A DNA stretch of 64,000 bases from Corinectria fuckeliana (GCA_019137255.1 WPDH01000136.1:29922-93921), one strand, 5' to 3'; counted from the first letter of the stretch, positions 42,528-56,922 are shown. The notes: a model not told the origin generated them from the sequence alone. Numbers and translations: made by a program.

Positions 42528-42959
42528 ATAGCTAATAGCTCGGTCCTTATGACCCACCCCTGACGGAATCAGAGTTGTCAATTCAGTCTATCTTCAAAAA
42601 TTACTGCAAGCTAACGCGGTACGAGCGAGGTCGCGGCCAACCTGCATGTACCTTGCCTAGACCTTCTCGGCGATCAAGGGGAGACAACTGCACGAACGGA
42701 TACCTGACGTGTTCGTAGCGGAGTAGTGGTCAATAGCATAGCCTTGAGCAGGAAGACGGGTTGGTGTATTTCTGGCCCCCATGCAAACGTTCGTGCGAAG
42801 GGATCCAAACTGTTCAGCTCTAACAACTTTCTCTTCTATTACTCGTCCGGCTGGTCAGCAAGTATAAGAATAGCCCTCTTCCCCTTTAAGACTTCCTCTT
42901 AATAACTCTAAGTGCTACTAGATGCGCCACAGCTTCCGCTAGTTATAGTTCTGTTTATA
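42528..42959. other. transition zone, no gene
   Basis: Base composition falls from normal to very AT-rich across about 42850-43000. Nothing coding. Confidence 0.6.
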
Positions 42960-43567
42960 TTATCTTACTTCTAAAGTATCACTTTTTATTACCTCTTGTA
43001 TTATAGCCCGGGTTAAGACTAGGCAGTTATAACTAGTAGAACTATTTTAATACTTACCTTCTACTTGTTAAAACTATAAGCTAACTATATAACTCTAGCT
43101 AGGCTTATATTAAAGCTTATAAAAAACCTTATAGCTTATAAAAAGACTTATAGCTTATAAGTAAGCTTAAGCTTACTATTATAAACTCTTAGAAAGTATA
43201 TAAATATACTCTTTTAGCACTTTTATAAAGATAGTCTTACTAGCTATTAATAACACTTAGTTATATTAATTTTACTATGTTACTATTACTAGACTATAAC
43301 TTATATTACTTACTATAATATTTTAAACTACTAGTTTAAATACTCTTATATTTTAGTCTTATCTTATACTTTTAGGTTAGACTTAGCTATTATATATTAA
43401 TAGCTCTTATTTAGTATTTTACTATATTAACCTAAGTAATAATTTAAATTAGTTATTATAACTCTAATAATTTTATTTAGTTTAGAAATATCTTAAGGTA
43501 AGTAGCCTTAAGATAATATCTAAATATATAATAATAGTATTTTAAGTAACTTAAAATTAGATAATAA

Positions 43568-43713
43568 TATAAGAGTACAGCTTGCTAAAAGCTCTCTTAT
43601 AATCTGTTATATAGTATAATTAAGTAATATAGCTTACTTAAATTATTTAATCTTTTTAGCCTTACAGCTAGGACTTTCTATTAAAGGTTAGGTATGCTAC
43701 TTTAACTCTTATA
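43568..43713. repeat. direct repeat D, copy 1
   Basis: Starts ATAAGAGTACAGCTTGCTAA and ends near TTTAACTCTTATAA. Copy 2 lies about 500 bp downstream. Possibly LTR pieces. Confidence 0.8.
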
Positions 43714-44066
43714 ATTATTTAAGTATATATTAGGTCTAGTATTATATAGAAGGTTATAAGTTTAAATCCCTGCTAAATCTTATAACTATAATAAGTGCTA
43801 AGCTTATAAGAATAAATATATATAGTTACTTACTATAACTAAAGCCTTAAAGGTTAATAGTAGTAGTTATTTTAGGCTTAGAAGCTAGGCTACTCTTTAA
43901 TATATATATATATATAAGCATAATAGGGTTACTATATTTCTAGCCTTATAGTAGTAGACCTCTTATAATAGTAGTAAAAGAGGCTTTTTACACTTAAAGT
44001 AGAAAAGGTTATACTACACTTAATAAGCTAACAGCCTAGAATGTGCTGTTAAGAGAGGGAGATAAT

Positions 44067-44213
44067 TATAAGAGTACAGCTTACTAAGAGCTCTCTTATA
44101 ATCTGTTATATAGTATAATTAAGTGATATAACTTACTTAAATTGTTTAATCTTTTTAGCTTTACAGCTAGAACTTTCTATTAAAAGTTAAGTATACTACT
44201 CTAACTCTTATAA
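44067..44213. repeat. direct repeat D, copy 2
   Basis: Same sequence as 43568-43713 apart from transitions. It is preceded by TGTTAAGAGAGGGAGATAAT (44047-44066), a plausible LTR 5' end that copy 1 lacks. Confidence 0.8.
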
Positions 44214-44914
44214 ATAATAATAATAAGAAAACTATAAAACTTAAGTATATAAACTAGTATATATACTATAAGATTATAGCTTTTTATAATACTTTTAAAA
44301 AAGTATTTAATAATAATATTAAGTACTTTTAAGTCTTAAAGTAATATATTATAATACTTATTATAGCTTAAGCTAAATTAGTATTACTAAGCTTAAATAA
44401 TAACTATATTATTAGTTTTTTATAAGAGTATATTAAATAACTTAGTATTAAATAGCTAAATACTTATAAAAAATAATAATACTAAAATAAATAAGCTAAT
44501 AGCTTTAAGACTATATTAATTATATTTTACCTAAAAGATATAAATAAAACTTTTAAGCTTAAATAACTACTAACTTTTAATAGTACTCTTAAGAAACTAT
44601 AAGAGTATCTTACTTATATTAAATATTACTATATATATTACTTAACTATATTTATAAGTAAACTATTAAAAATATAATATATTATAAGATTACTTACTAG
44701 AAAAGCCTTATAAGAAATAAAATTATACTTATAAGATTTTATTAAAAACCTTAAGAAACTTTATAAGCTTAAAATTAAAAAACTTTTTAATAGTTTTAAA
44801 CTATATAAGAAAAAACTTACTAATACTTATAAAAAATAAAATAAAAAATATAATATACTTATAGCTATATATAAGCTTAAATAAACTAAGATAGTATTTA
44901 AGTACTTATTAAAA

Positions 44915-46655
44915 TATAACCTTTTATAAATATTTAATAGTTACTTTTACTATACCTTAGTTATACTCTTAAAATTTATTCTAACCTAACTAACTTTCTT
45001 TATAAACCTTTTTTACTTTTTTTTCACTCTTATATTATTACTATATTATATATAACAGGCAGGCTAGGTAAAATAAAAAATATTAAGATTATAAACTATC
45101 TTTTTTCTCCTCTTAAGAATTTTTTTTTACTATAAAACCTACTCTTACTATAGGCTAAGCCTAGTATAAAAACAACTTATAATTAATTTAAAAATCTTAT
45201 TATTAAGACTAAATATAAACTTAAAGTAATTATTCTAAAAGTTACTTTTCTCTTAGTTTAAGAAATAGTAATAACTTTAGCTAATATTACTATAAGTTAT
45301 ACTTAATATATAAGTAATAAGATTCTAATCTTACTATCTCTTATAAAAATAATTATAACTATTATTAAAAAAATAGTATTAGCTGCCTTTTAGAAAACAC
45401 CTATTAAGATCTTAACCTAAGCTTAAGTTACTTATAATAAGAGAATACTCTTATTCTTAATAGTATTACTATTAAAAGTAATTCTCTCTTATCTTAATAA
45501 GAAGATTATTATAAGGTTACCTAATATAGCTTTTAATATTATATCTTATATACTATTAGATACTATAATAATTATTAACTATACTCTCTTAAAAGGTTAC
45601 TTTTTACTTATAATAGTCTTATATTATCTTTTTAGTAGAAATATTATAGTTTTTTTTTATAAACTAACTATAAATCTCTTAAAAAATAATACTTAAATTC
45701 TTACTATTTTTAGTATAAGTATATATTAAGTNNAATAGATATAAATAAACTTTATAACTAAAATATAATTATAACTATAAAGGTTTATTAGACTAAGCTC
45801 TATTTAAGAGAGATTTAACCTAGATAGTACTTTAAGTGTTTTTACTTTAAATATATTATATAATACTATTAGAAATAAGCTAGATATAACTATTATAAGA
45901 GAGCTTACTATATAAGAGATATAATATACTTTACTTTTACTAGTAAGATTCTTTTAATATATTATAACTATAATAACTTATACTTAGTATAGTCTTATAT
46001 ATACTATATAGTATAAAAAAAGTAAAAATAAGTAAGAAATACTTATATAAAAAGACTTATATAGTTTAATATTCTAAGTAAGTAGTATAAATATATAATA
46101 TACTTACTATAAGATATAATAGTATTAATACTAATACTAACTATAGTACTAAACTACTCTGCTTAGAGAGGGCTTAAGTAGCTTTTAAAGTAGTCTTAAG
46201 CTAGACTAAACCTAGGTTTAAGTCTAACCTTTATAGTGTTTAAACTAATTAACTAAATAAGAGAGTAAATACTATTAAAAGTTAGAGATAGTATACTAAT
46301 ACTAGTTAGTAATAAGAATAATACCTAGAAGAATAAGTAGTATAAGTAACTTAAACTTAACCTAAGATTAATTAAATACTAGTATATAATTTAGGCTAAG
46401 CCTTATAAGAACTTATTATTATAAGTATATAATTAGCTTTTCTTATAAAGTAAACCTACTTATAACTTATATTACTATATATATATACTAAGCTTAACTT
46501 GCTTTCCTTTTAGATAAGAGTAGTAAAAGGTTTTTTTATCTTATAACTTACTATAAGAGTTTTTCCCTCTTATTATAAATTAGTTTAAGTTACTTAAAAG
46601 AAAAACTAGATAGCTATAAGCTAAATTAGGTATAAATAAATAAATAAAAGTTAGC
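44915..46655 (+). mobile_element. RIP-mutated element A, plus copy
   Basis: About 1.74 kb whose reverse complement recurs at 60955-62790, and partly at 63405-64000. It ends in TATAAATAAATAAATAAA, a short A-rich tail suggestive of a non-LTR retroelement. The coding content is erased. Contains two undetermined bases at 45732-45733. Confidence 0.75.
45732..45733. other. two undetermined bases
   Basis: NN inside element A; an assembly or polishing ambiguity in repeated DNA. Confidence 0.95.
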
Positions 46656-46894
46656 TACTATAGTAATAAGACTATAATAAAGCTATAATACTAGCAGCTA
46701 AAAAATAAATATATTAATAAATCCTAAAAAGAATATATATTAGTAATATATTTAAAACCTAAAGCTAATATAAGCTTAATAAAAAGCCTAAAAGAGAAGC
46801 TACTTATAAAAGTGTTAAAAAGAAAAGAAAAAAAGAAAAATATTATAGTCTAAAAGACTAAATAATAAATAATAAAAATCTATATAACTACTAA

Positions 46895-47440
46895 CAGCTG
46901 CTAACAGCTGTTAAGTATTAGGTTTATACTAGCTTTTAGCTACTAATAACTATACTACTAGCTAACTTACTAATAGCTAGCTAACTTACTAATAGTTAGC
47001 TAACTTACTAACAGCTAGTTTTATTTACTTAAAATTCTAAGCTTTTAGCTATAACTATAAAGCAACTTAAATACACTTAGCTAGTATAATTTTAATACTT
47101 AACTACTTTACTTTTATAGTAAATTAAGTGCTTAATATTTAGTTAACTATTTCTCTCTTTTTTACCTTTTTTTTTCTTTTTATTCTTTTTTTTTTTTTTT
47201 TTTTCTCTTTCTCTCTTTTTAATTTTTTTCTAGCCTTTTAGAAAATAAGATAACTCTAGTCTTAATAAAAAAACTATTTACTTATATATAGTAATAGTAT
47301 AAGAGGCTTAACTTAAGTTTACTATATAAAAAATATAGGTTTTTATTTAATCTTATAGTTTTTTTTATATTTATATAAAATAAAAGCACTATTTATCTTT
47401 TAGGTTTATAAAGTATAAATAAATAAATAAATAATAAATA
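46895..47440 (+). mobile_element. element B, RIP-mutated copy
   Basis: Same sequence as 56436-56922 but with C-to-T and G-to-A changes throughout, for example CTAACTTACTAATAGCTAGC here against CTGACCTACTAACAGCTGGC there. It extends further 5' (from about 46895) and has an extra ~22-bp internal unit. Ends in a TATAAATAAATAAATAAATA tail. Confidence 0.9.
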
Positions 47441-50400
47441 AGTTATAATATACTAATAAAAGCTCACTTAAAGGATAAATAATAGCTATAAGAGAAATAT
47501 CTAAAAGAGCTATTAAATCTTAAAGATTTTATACTAAGATATAATATTAGATAGTAAGATAATATAATAAGAGAAGTAAAAATATAATATAAGTAAGATA
47601 GCTTATATTATATTAAGAGTTAAGATAAGCTAAAAGTTAGCTATTATATTACTATTTTAAATAAAATTAGTATTAAGAGATTAATTTATAAAAACTAGCT
47701 AAAAAAGTTTATTAAAAATAAAAATAAAATAGTAAACCTTAAAAGCTAATAAGAAAAACTTTAAATTTTAACCTCTTATTAAAAATTAAGATAAAAAGAA
47801 TAATAAGAAAGTATTAGATCTAATAAGTAAAAAGAATAATAAAAGAAATATAAGTAAAAACAAAGTAATAATACTTTTTATCTAAGAGCTATAATAACAC
47901 TTAAAAGTTTATCTTTTAAAAATAATAAAAGGTAAGTAGTTTTAGTACTAATAGTATTAAAGTAATACTATAAAGATTTATCTTATAATAGTAAACTTAC
48001 TAAACTATATAAGTTACTATTAGAAAAGGTATAAATAGGAGAGAAAACAAGTAAGATATAGCTTAAAATAAGTAAAATATAACTTAAGATAAGCTTAATA
48101 TAGCTTAAGATACTACTATTAATAAGAGGATAAATAAAAATTAGAATATAAAAGATAAGTATTAAATCTAGCTAAATAAGTAAGAAATATAATAAAAATT
48201 ACTAGAATTTAAGTTAAAAAAAAGTCTTAAAAGTGACTAAAAAACTACTTACTATTAATAGTTTTAAAACTCTTTTATTAATTCTTATTATATACTTTCT
48301 TAGCCTTATATATAATATACTTAAGCTTTTAATTTTAATTTTTAGCTAAAAGTAGTAGTTTTAAAATCTAAAGATAACTACTTTTATTTATTAACTTAAC
48401 TTTTTAATTCTTATTAAAAGAAACCTTTATAGTCTTTTTACTATTAAGAGAGTAGTTTAAAAGACTATTTTAAAAACTCTTTTTCTAATAGCTAAGTAAA
48501 AAAGTCTACTTATAGTAAATATTATTTTTTTAGATATAATTAGTATATTAACTGCTTATAAAACCTAAGATTAATTAGTAAGTATAAAAAGAAAAAATAC
48601 TTATAGTTACTTAAAATATTAAAAGTATAAGATTAAATATTATAAAAATAAAAGATAAGATTATTATTATTATATAAAGCTATAAGTAAAGCCTTTAAAT
48701 AAAAAGACTAGTTAAAAGCTTATATAATAATATACCTTTAAGAATAATTAAACTTAGTATAAATATAAAAAGAGTAAAAATAATAATTAATAGTAAGTTT
48801 AATACTAGTTTAAATAACACTATTAATATCTTAAAAGCTATACTAAAAGAAAATATAAATATCTTAAAATATTTTTAAGCTTTTACTCTTAAAGGTAAGC
48901 TTAATATAAAAAGAGTAACTAAAGTGATTAAAAGCTTTTTAAGAGTAGATTTAAATATTAAAACTTTTTTTAAACTACTAAAAAGTATTAAATTAACTAT
49001 TACTACTAGTAGTTTTAAGAAAAACTTATAAGTTAGTACTAATAGCTTTAGTATAAAAGTAAAATAATATAAAATAAAGTCTAATCTTTTTATTTAGTAA
49101 GAGTTTACTAAGAAAATTTACACTTATTAGTATTATATTTTATAAGATTATATAAGTTAAAAAAAGTCTTATATTATTAAGTAATAAGTATTTTTTACTT
49201 AGCTTAAAAGGCTATTATAAAGTAGTAAATCTAATAAGAGTAATATAAGTAAAGTAAAAAAAGAGAAAAATATTAAAAAAAGAAAAAAATATAAAAAGAA
49301 AAAGGCTAAAAAGATAAAAGAAAAGCCTTATAAATAAAGTATAATAAATAAAGTAATTTATAAAAAAGAAATAGTTAAAATATAATAAATTTAGTGATTT
49401 ATAAAGAGAAATAATTAAATATATTATAAGAGAGCTAAAATATAAATATCTTTTTAAGTATATAAATAAAACCTAAAAGATCTTATTAAGTAAGTAGCTA
49501 AAAAGATAAATACTTTTATATAAGTTATCTTATTATAAAAAAGTACTTTTTTTTACTTTTAGTATTTCTTTTATATTTTTTTACACTTTAGCTCTTTATT
49601 TTAAACACTTACCTTTTATTTTAAAATACCTTTTTTTTTATCTTTTAACACTTCTTATTTATAGTAAAAGCAGTTATAATAGTACTTACTATTAATAATA
49701 AGCTAAACTGCTTTATATATAATAGCTAAATCTTATATTTTAAAGTAAGAGTCTTTTAAAAAGAAAGCTTAAAAGCCTTTTACTATTTTACTAAGTATTA
49801 TATTTATAAACCTCTAAAAGATATTATTATAAGATAACTTACTTACTTTTAATCTTATACTAACTAAAGCTACTAAAATAATAATAACTTAATTATTTTA
49901 GACTTTTACTTAAATACTATTAATACTAACTAGTGTAAAATACTAGCTTATAATACTTTTAATAAAAGCCCTAATAAATAAGTTTATAATTAGTTTTAGT
50001 TAGCTTACTATTAAGACTTTTAGAGGCTTTTAAAGAGACTTTAATAAGAAGGCTAAGCTTTTAACTTTAAGCTTAATATTTTACTACCTACTTAACTTAT
50101 AAAATATAAGATATTATAATTACTATAAAAAATTATATTTATATTTTTAATAACACTCTCTTTTAAAATACTAGTCTTAACTTTTATATATATAAGAAAG
50201 ATAAAAAGAATAATAAGAGAGATTATAACTCTTATCTTACTAAAAATACTAAATAAGTTTCTTATACTACTAAAATAAGCTATAAAAGCTATAAGAAATT
50301 TTAAAAGAAAATATATAATAAGTGTTCTATTACTAAGATAGTCTATTATACTAATTATTAGACCTTATATATTTTTAACTATTATAATAAGTAAATATAC

Positions 50401-53400
50401 TATTATAACTCTTAAAAGTAAGCAGCCTAATCTTACTTAAAAGCTATAACTTTAGCTTTTAAAAAGATACTTATTAATTATAAGTTACTTTTTAACTTTA
50501 CTATTATTACTATCTTAGTCTTTAAGTAACCTTCTAATTAGAAGTATAACTATATTATAGCTTTTTTACTTTTTCTTAACTTATAAAGTCTTATAAGTTA
50601 TATATAAAAGTATTTAATCTAATAAGCTAGTAAAGTTTAACATCTTAAGATTAATAAGGCTTTTATCTTAATAAATATAAAAGTAATCTTTTACTAGTAT
50701 AATTAGGTTTTAACTTTTTACTTTTTTATTACTATTAATACTACCTATTTAATAGTTATAAAGTATATTACTAACTTTATTAAAACTCTTATTTTAGATA
50801 AGATTAGTATTAAAAACTAGTAGTATATTACTAATACTTAGCTAGTTAAAAATATAAGTATTAGTATACTAACTTATAAGTCTTATAAAAGTCACTTAAG
50901 TATACTATCTTAAAAGTTATTTACTAATATTAATAAGTATATATTCCTCTAGTAAAATAATATAAGCTTTTAATATAAGTATAATAAGTATTAGACTATT
51001 TATATAAGTAGTATACTAATAGATAAGTACTAAACTATACTTACTAGCTAAATATTTTACTAGCTTACTTTTATTATCTTACTAAATTAATTAATTTAAT
51101 ATTATAAAAACTAAGACTTAAATCTTAATCTTATAAGTTTACTTTTTAAAAATATACTAAATAAGATTATATACTAAAAACTAGCTAACTTAAAACTATT
51201 AAAATATAACTTTAATTTAACTAACTTACTTATAACTTTTACCTTATATATACTTATCTAAAAGAGATCTTAAGAACTTTTAAGCTCTTAATTAAACTTA
51301 ACACCTAAAGGTATTAATACTACTTTATATAACCTTTAGAAAAAACCTCTTTTTAAGCTAAAATCACTAGAGCTAACACTTATAAAAAAAGAGAAAATAA
51401 CTTTAACTAATATAAAAATAAAGCTTACTCTCTTACCTAATTAAGACTATATCTTATCTTATATTAACCTAAATAAGTAGTTTTATTTAAACCTTTTTAA
51501 AAATTATAACTTTATACTTATACTTAAAAAGAGAAAAACTACTAGATCTTATATTTTATTATTTACTTATAAAATAAACTCCCCTCTTATACTTAATACT
51601 AGTTAAAATTCTAAAAATATCTAAAAAGCTATTAAATTCTTATAAGCTATAAATAAGAAGGCTGCTTTTTAAAGATAGTATAATAATAAGAAAGATTTAA
51701 AAGAAGATATTATTATAAAAAATAAGTTTAAAACTATTAAAGTTTTAAAACCTTATAAGATTACTAATCTTATACTTTTAATTATTAGTATACCTTTAAG
51801 AGATATTACTTAAAAAGAGAAAAGTATAAGATTAAATATTATAGCTAATTAATAAATAAGAGCTACTACTAATAAAATAGTAAGATATACTTTTAATAAA
51901 CTTACTTTTACTTAAGCTTTTAATACTTAAACTTACTATTATCTTATAACTAACACTTAGGCTATAAATATACCTAATAAGCTTATAAGTTTTTAATAAT
52001 AGCTTATTCTAATAATAGTAGCTTATACTCTCTTTTAACTCTTATTATTTATTACTTACTTTTCTTATATAAATAAATTAGTAGCTTAAAACTATACTTA
52101 AGATAAGTAATAAGATATATTAAAATATATAATAAGATAAAAAAAGATAAAAAGTAATAAGAAAGTAAAAAGATAAATAAAAAAATAAGAAGATTATAAT
52201 AAGTTAAATATATTACTTATAGTAAGATTAGAGAAAGACTAAACTATTAATTAGAGTTTTTTATTATTTTAAAATATAACTCTTAATATACTTAAAGATA
52301 AGTATTAAGTTATAAAAAAGGTTTATAATAATACTAGTTAGTATATAAAAGTTTAATATATATAAGACTTAATTATTAGTAGTTACTATATAAAGTGATT
52401 ATTTTACCTAATCTTAAATAAAAAATAATACTTTTTTTATTCTTAATTTTAATCTTACTTTTTATTACTTTTTATCTTATCTTACTAAGCTGTTATAATA
52501 GCTCTTATTATTTATTCTTATTTTTATTTGCTAAATTACTTTTAAAAGTATTAAGTTTAATACTAAAAGGCAGTCTAAACTATTTTACATTTTTTATAGT
52601 TACTTAAGTTGTATTCTTATTTATATATCTCTCTTTTTTAGCTAATAGCTTTAGTTAAGTAGTTAGTTTATACTAACTATATCTCTTACTAATAAACTAT
52701 ATTTATAAAGTTATTATAAGAGACTTTTTATCTTATACTAATACCTTTTATTTTCTTATTTAAAAAGTGCTAAAACTAAGCTAGTTTTACTTTATTAACC
52801 TAGCTTTACCTTTTTACTTATATAAGTTTTTATTTAAAATATATAAAAAAGCTAGTAAAAGGTTTATTATTATCTTACTCTAGTTATTTTAGCTTAAGCT
52901 AAGTAATTTTCTACTAGTAAAAGTTACTAAAAGATCTTTTTATATAGTTTAAAAGAGACTTTAAGTTATAGTTAACTTTTACTCTTATTAGAAAAAACTT
53001 TAAGATTTTAAATTTTACTTTTAGTATAGTATTTATATAAATAAATATTTACTTACTTTTATTATTAGAGCTAATAAAGTATTTATTAACCTTTAAGATA
53101 TACTTAATATATATATACTAAGTAGAGAATTTCTTCTTATTACTATTAAAAAGTATATCTTATAAAAGTAGCTTATAATAAGAAGCTACTAGTATAAGAT
53201 AAGATTAAACTATAAGAACTATATTAATAATAATTATTAAAAAAACTAAAATTACTAGTATAAAAGCTAGTATATTCTAGCTAAAGATAAACTATTATAA
53301 AGTTACTTATATAATATATACTATCTTAGCTATATAATTAAGTAGTTATTATTAGTTATTAGTTATTTATTATATTATATTAAATTTAGCTTAAACTTAG

Positions 53401-54714
53401 TTAAAAGTTATTTTATCTACTAAGTCTAGTATATATTATACTATATATATATTATTTTTTACTATTATAGTATTTATATTAACTAAAAGTATTACCTTTT
53501 AAGTTAAAAAAAGACTATATAATATAAAAGACTAGCCTTAAGGCTACTATAAGTAGATATTATTAAGAATATATATAAACTTAAAAAGAAAAAAAGGTTA
53601 AAAGTATACTAAGTATACTTTAGCTTTTTTTATAGCTTAAGTGTATATATTATAATATATACACTCTTTTAAAACTAAACTTATAGCTTAAGCTTATAAT
53701 ACTTATTAAAAAAACAATTAATAAATAATACTCTACTAGCTTTAGTAAGACTAAATTAAAAATAATACTCTTATATATAGTTATATCTCTAAGAATATAA
53801 GGCTCTTATAAGTATATATTAAGATTTTTAAGTGCTTAACTTACTTAATAACTATAACTATTTTAGAATATATTAAGTTATATAAGTTTTTAAGCCTACT
53901 TATATAAAAAGCTTATATTAAGTATCTTATTAGCTATAAGAGTAAGTTATAATATATGATTTATATACTAGTAACTTAAGATAAAAAGGTTATAATTTTT
54001 ATTAATATATAGTTTAATAAGTGAGAATACTTTAATTTAAGATATAAAAAAGATATAAAAGCTTATAAGAAATATACTTATAGAATTTTAAATTAAATTA
54101 ATATAAGAGAGATTCTTAATAATAAAAATATTAGTAAGAAAGTTAGTTTTAATATAGTAGTTATAAGGTCTTTTTTAAACCTTACTAAGTTATAAATTTA
54201 AGCACTACTTATAATATTCTTAAAAGAGATATAATAGTTTAAATAATATATAACTTATTATACTTAAAAAGATAAATAAGATCTTAAGAGATAAAACAAA
54301 TAGTAAGGCTAATTTAATCTTATATAATAACTCTAATAATACCTTTTTTAGTTACTAGAGGAATTATTATAAAAGATATAAAAAGATTATAATAAGCACC
54401 TTTAGAAAGCTAATATAATCTTTAAGTATTATAGTTAAAAGCTCTTAAAGAAAGCTCTTAAGATATAAAAGTAAAAAAAACTTAAAAAAAGCACTAAAGT
54501 AAAGTATATTATTAATATAACTCTTTTAAAAGTAGAAAGATATTATTTTTATATTAATATAATATAACCTGTCTTAAGGTTATATAAGTAAGTTATAACC
54601 TTCTTATAAGCTTTTTAGTAGTATATAAGTCTTCTTTTAAAAATTAAAAACCTAAAAGATAAAAAAGCTTATAAGAAGATTCTTATAAATAAGCTAAATA
54701 ATAATATTTAGCTT
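47441..54714. other. RIP-mutated DNA, nothing legible
   Basis: I could not identify coding motifs or paired repeats by eye in this part. It probably includes the 5' portion (gag, protease, integrase) of the copia element whose reverse transcriptase follows. Confidence 0.4.
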
Positions 54715-55700
54715 ATTAACCTTAAATAAGTATTTATATATAAGGTTAATAAATAAGGCTATATAATATACTTTAAGATATATTTAATAGCTTATAAAAA
54801 TAAGTAAAATAAGAATAAAGCTAAAACTTATATATTAATCTTAGCATATAAGATATTTTAAGTTATATATATATAATACTATAAGAAAAATCTTAATATA
54901 TATTAGTATAATATTATTAACACTTTTATTAAAGCTTTACTAAGTAGAGAGGTTTATTATTACTTACTACTAGAAAAAGAAAAGTCTTTTTAAAGCTCTT
55001 AAGAGCTTTTTACAGCTTATAAATATTACTAAAACTATAATATAAAAATCTTACTTATTTCTTTTTACTAGTTAAGACTTTAAAGCTTATAAGAAAAACT
55101 CTTATATTTTTAAGTGTAAAAAGCTTTTTATCTTTTTTTATATAGATAATATTATTATAATATAACTAAAAGAGATTAAAAGTAAATAGTAATAAGTTTA
55201 TAATACTTTAATAATAAAGTATTTAGTTAAAAACCTAAAAAAGCTATACTAGTTCTTAAGAATTAAGATTATTAAAAACTATATAGTAAGTTACTTTTAG
55301 CTCTTTTAAGAGTTATATATTTTAATTATAGCTAGAAAATTTAGCTTAAATAGTAAGAGACTAGTAACTTATAAGAAAAAAACCTTTTTACTTTTATAAA
55401 TTCTTATACTTATAATATATAAAACTAGTTTTAGTCTTATCTTAAAGTATAAGATAAAAGTAGGTAGTATAAGCTATTTTATTAATAATATAAGGCCTAA
55501 TATATCTTATATATTATTAAAGCTAAGTTAATTTAGTTATTAGCTAAGCCTTAAGTATAATAAAGTAGTAAAATAATATATTAGCTACTTTTATAATACT
55601 AGAAAGCTTTATATTTATTATATAGTAGCTAAGAATTAGAGAAATCTCTTTATAGCTATAAATATAGCTTTTAAAAACTACTTAACTACTAGAAAGTTCT
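54715..55700 (+). mobile_element. Ty1/copia reverse transcriptase and RNase H fossil
   Basis: In one frame, with stops, 54725-54860 reads VFIYKVNK-GYI---K--L-A and ETYIL-LAYKIF-like, matching the KARLVARG...ETYxPVxA region. YIDN at 55139-55150 is the YVDD box after RIP. 55238-55280 reads KKLY-stop-FLRIKII, matching the ExKWFLGIxI motif with Trp TGG turned to TAG. 55489-55620 reads RPNISYILLKLS-stop-FSY and VK-stop-YISYFYNTRKLYI, matching the RNase H start RPDISYAxSKxSQF and KRxxxYLxGTxxL. The order RT then RNase H towards an LTR at 55801 is as in Ty1/copia. Dead. Confidence 0.88.
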
Positions 55701-55800
55701 TATAAGGCTAGATAGTTATACTATATAAGAGTCTTATCACTTAAAAAGCTATAAAGTAAAATATAATTACTATATTAAGTATAAAAGCTAAGTTACTTAC

Positions 55801-56183
55801 TATAATAGCTAGGTTTAACTTAAAAGTATAAAATAAGTCTAAAATATAAAGTATTTAAATAAGTAGTTTAAAATATTATAGTAAGTAATATAAGTTATAG
55901 TCTAGTAATAGTAAAATAGTAGATTTAATATAACTAAGTGTGTTAATAGCTAAAAAGCTTAAGACTCTTATCTAATATACTAAGTAAATATATATATACT
56001 TAAGGTATTTTACTAGATTATAATTAGAAATTATAATTTTATCTAATAAATTATAGTTTAAAGTTATAATTTAAGATAAATTATAGTTAAGAATTATAAT
56101 TTATATATAGTTAATAGAAAATTAGTAAGAGTATATATAGTATATATATACTATATAACTAAAGTTAACTTAAGTTATAATAT
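55801..56183 (+). mobile_element. repeat C, probable copia LTR, copy 1
   Basis: ~383 bp, starting TATAATAGCTAGGTTTAAC; direct copy at 60380-60763. It follows the RNase H fossil at the distance expected of a 3' LTR. Confidence 0.75.
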
Positions 56184-56420
56184 AATATTTTTCTTTTATT
56201 AGTCTTATTTTTAAAGCTACCTAAGTAAGCTTATTATAATTTTTACTATTAGTTTATAACTTTCTTTTTTAAATATTTTATAATATACTAATATAATATA
56301 AAAATATATAACTAAGCTAAGAGTGAAAAAAATAACTAAATATAATTCTTTTTATTATTTTACTAAGCTAAACTATTATATTACTAATATATCTTATACT
56401 TATTATTTTAAGTATAAGAT

Positions 56421-56435
56421 TAATTATTAGATAGA
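56421..56435. repeat. 15-bp target-site duplication, left
   Basis: TAATTATTAGATAGA, repeated exactly at 56923-56937, bracketing element B. The sequence is itself RIP-style AT-rich DNA. Confidence 0.93.
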
Positions 56436-56922
56436 CAGCCTCTAGCCACTAACAACTGTGCTGCTAGCTGACCTACTAACAGCTGGCTAACCTACTAGCA
56501 GCTAGTTCTGCCCACTTAAAATCCCAAGCCCTCAGCTGTAACTATAAAGCAACCTAGACATACCTAGCCGGTATAATCCTAACACTTAACCGCTCCGCTC
56601 CCGCAGCGGACTAGGCGCTTAATATTCAGTTAACTATTTCTCCCTCCTTCACTCCTTTTTTTCTTTTTCCCTCTTTTCCTTCTCCCTTTTTCCCCTTCCC
56701 TCTCTTTAATTTTTTCCTAGCCCTCTAGGAAATAAGATAACTTTAGTCCTAGCAAAAGGACTATTTACTCACATATAGCAATAGCATAAGAGGCCTGACC
56801 TGAGCCTGCTATATAAAGGATATGGGTTTTTATCTAATTCTATAGTTTTTCCTGTATCTATATAGAATAGAAGCACTATCTACCTTTTAGGTCTATAAAG
56901 TATAAATAAATAAATAAATAAA
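56436..56922 (+). mobile_element. element B, nearly unmutated insertion
   Basis: 487 bp of normal composition inside the AT block, with abundant CA, TG and even CG (for example GCTCCCGCAGCGGACTAGGC). It starts CAGCCTCTAGCCACTAACAA, has a long pyrimidine tract (about 56640-56715) and ends TATAAATAAATAAATAAATA. Perfect 15-bp duplications flank it. The A-rich tail, long duplication and 5' truncation relative to the copy at 46895 all fit target-primed reverse transcription by a non-LTR element or a SINE. No coding frame; no clear tRNA-type A and B boxes. Confidence 0.88.

Noticed and set aside
43750..43800. A RIP-mutated tRNA gene or tRNA-derived element (GTTATAAGTTTAAATCCCTG resembles a T-arm)
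   Set aside because: No matching acceptor stem, D-arm or anticodon arm could be laid out around it.
45810..45900. A CCHC zinc knuckle in element A
   Set aside because: The Cys positions would need transversions, which RIP does not make; only one Cys codon is actually visible.
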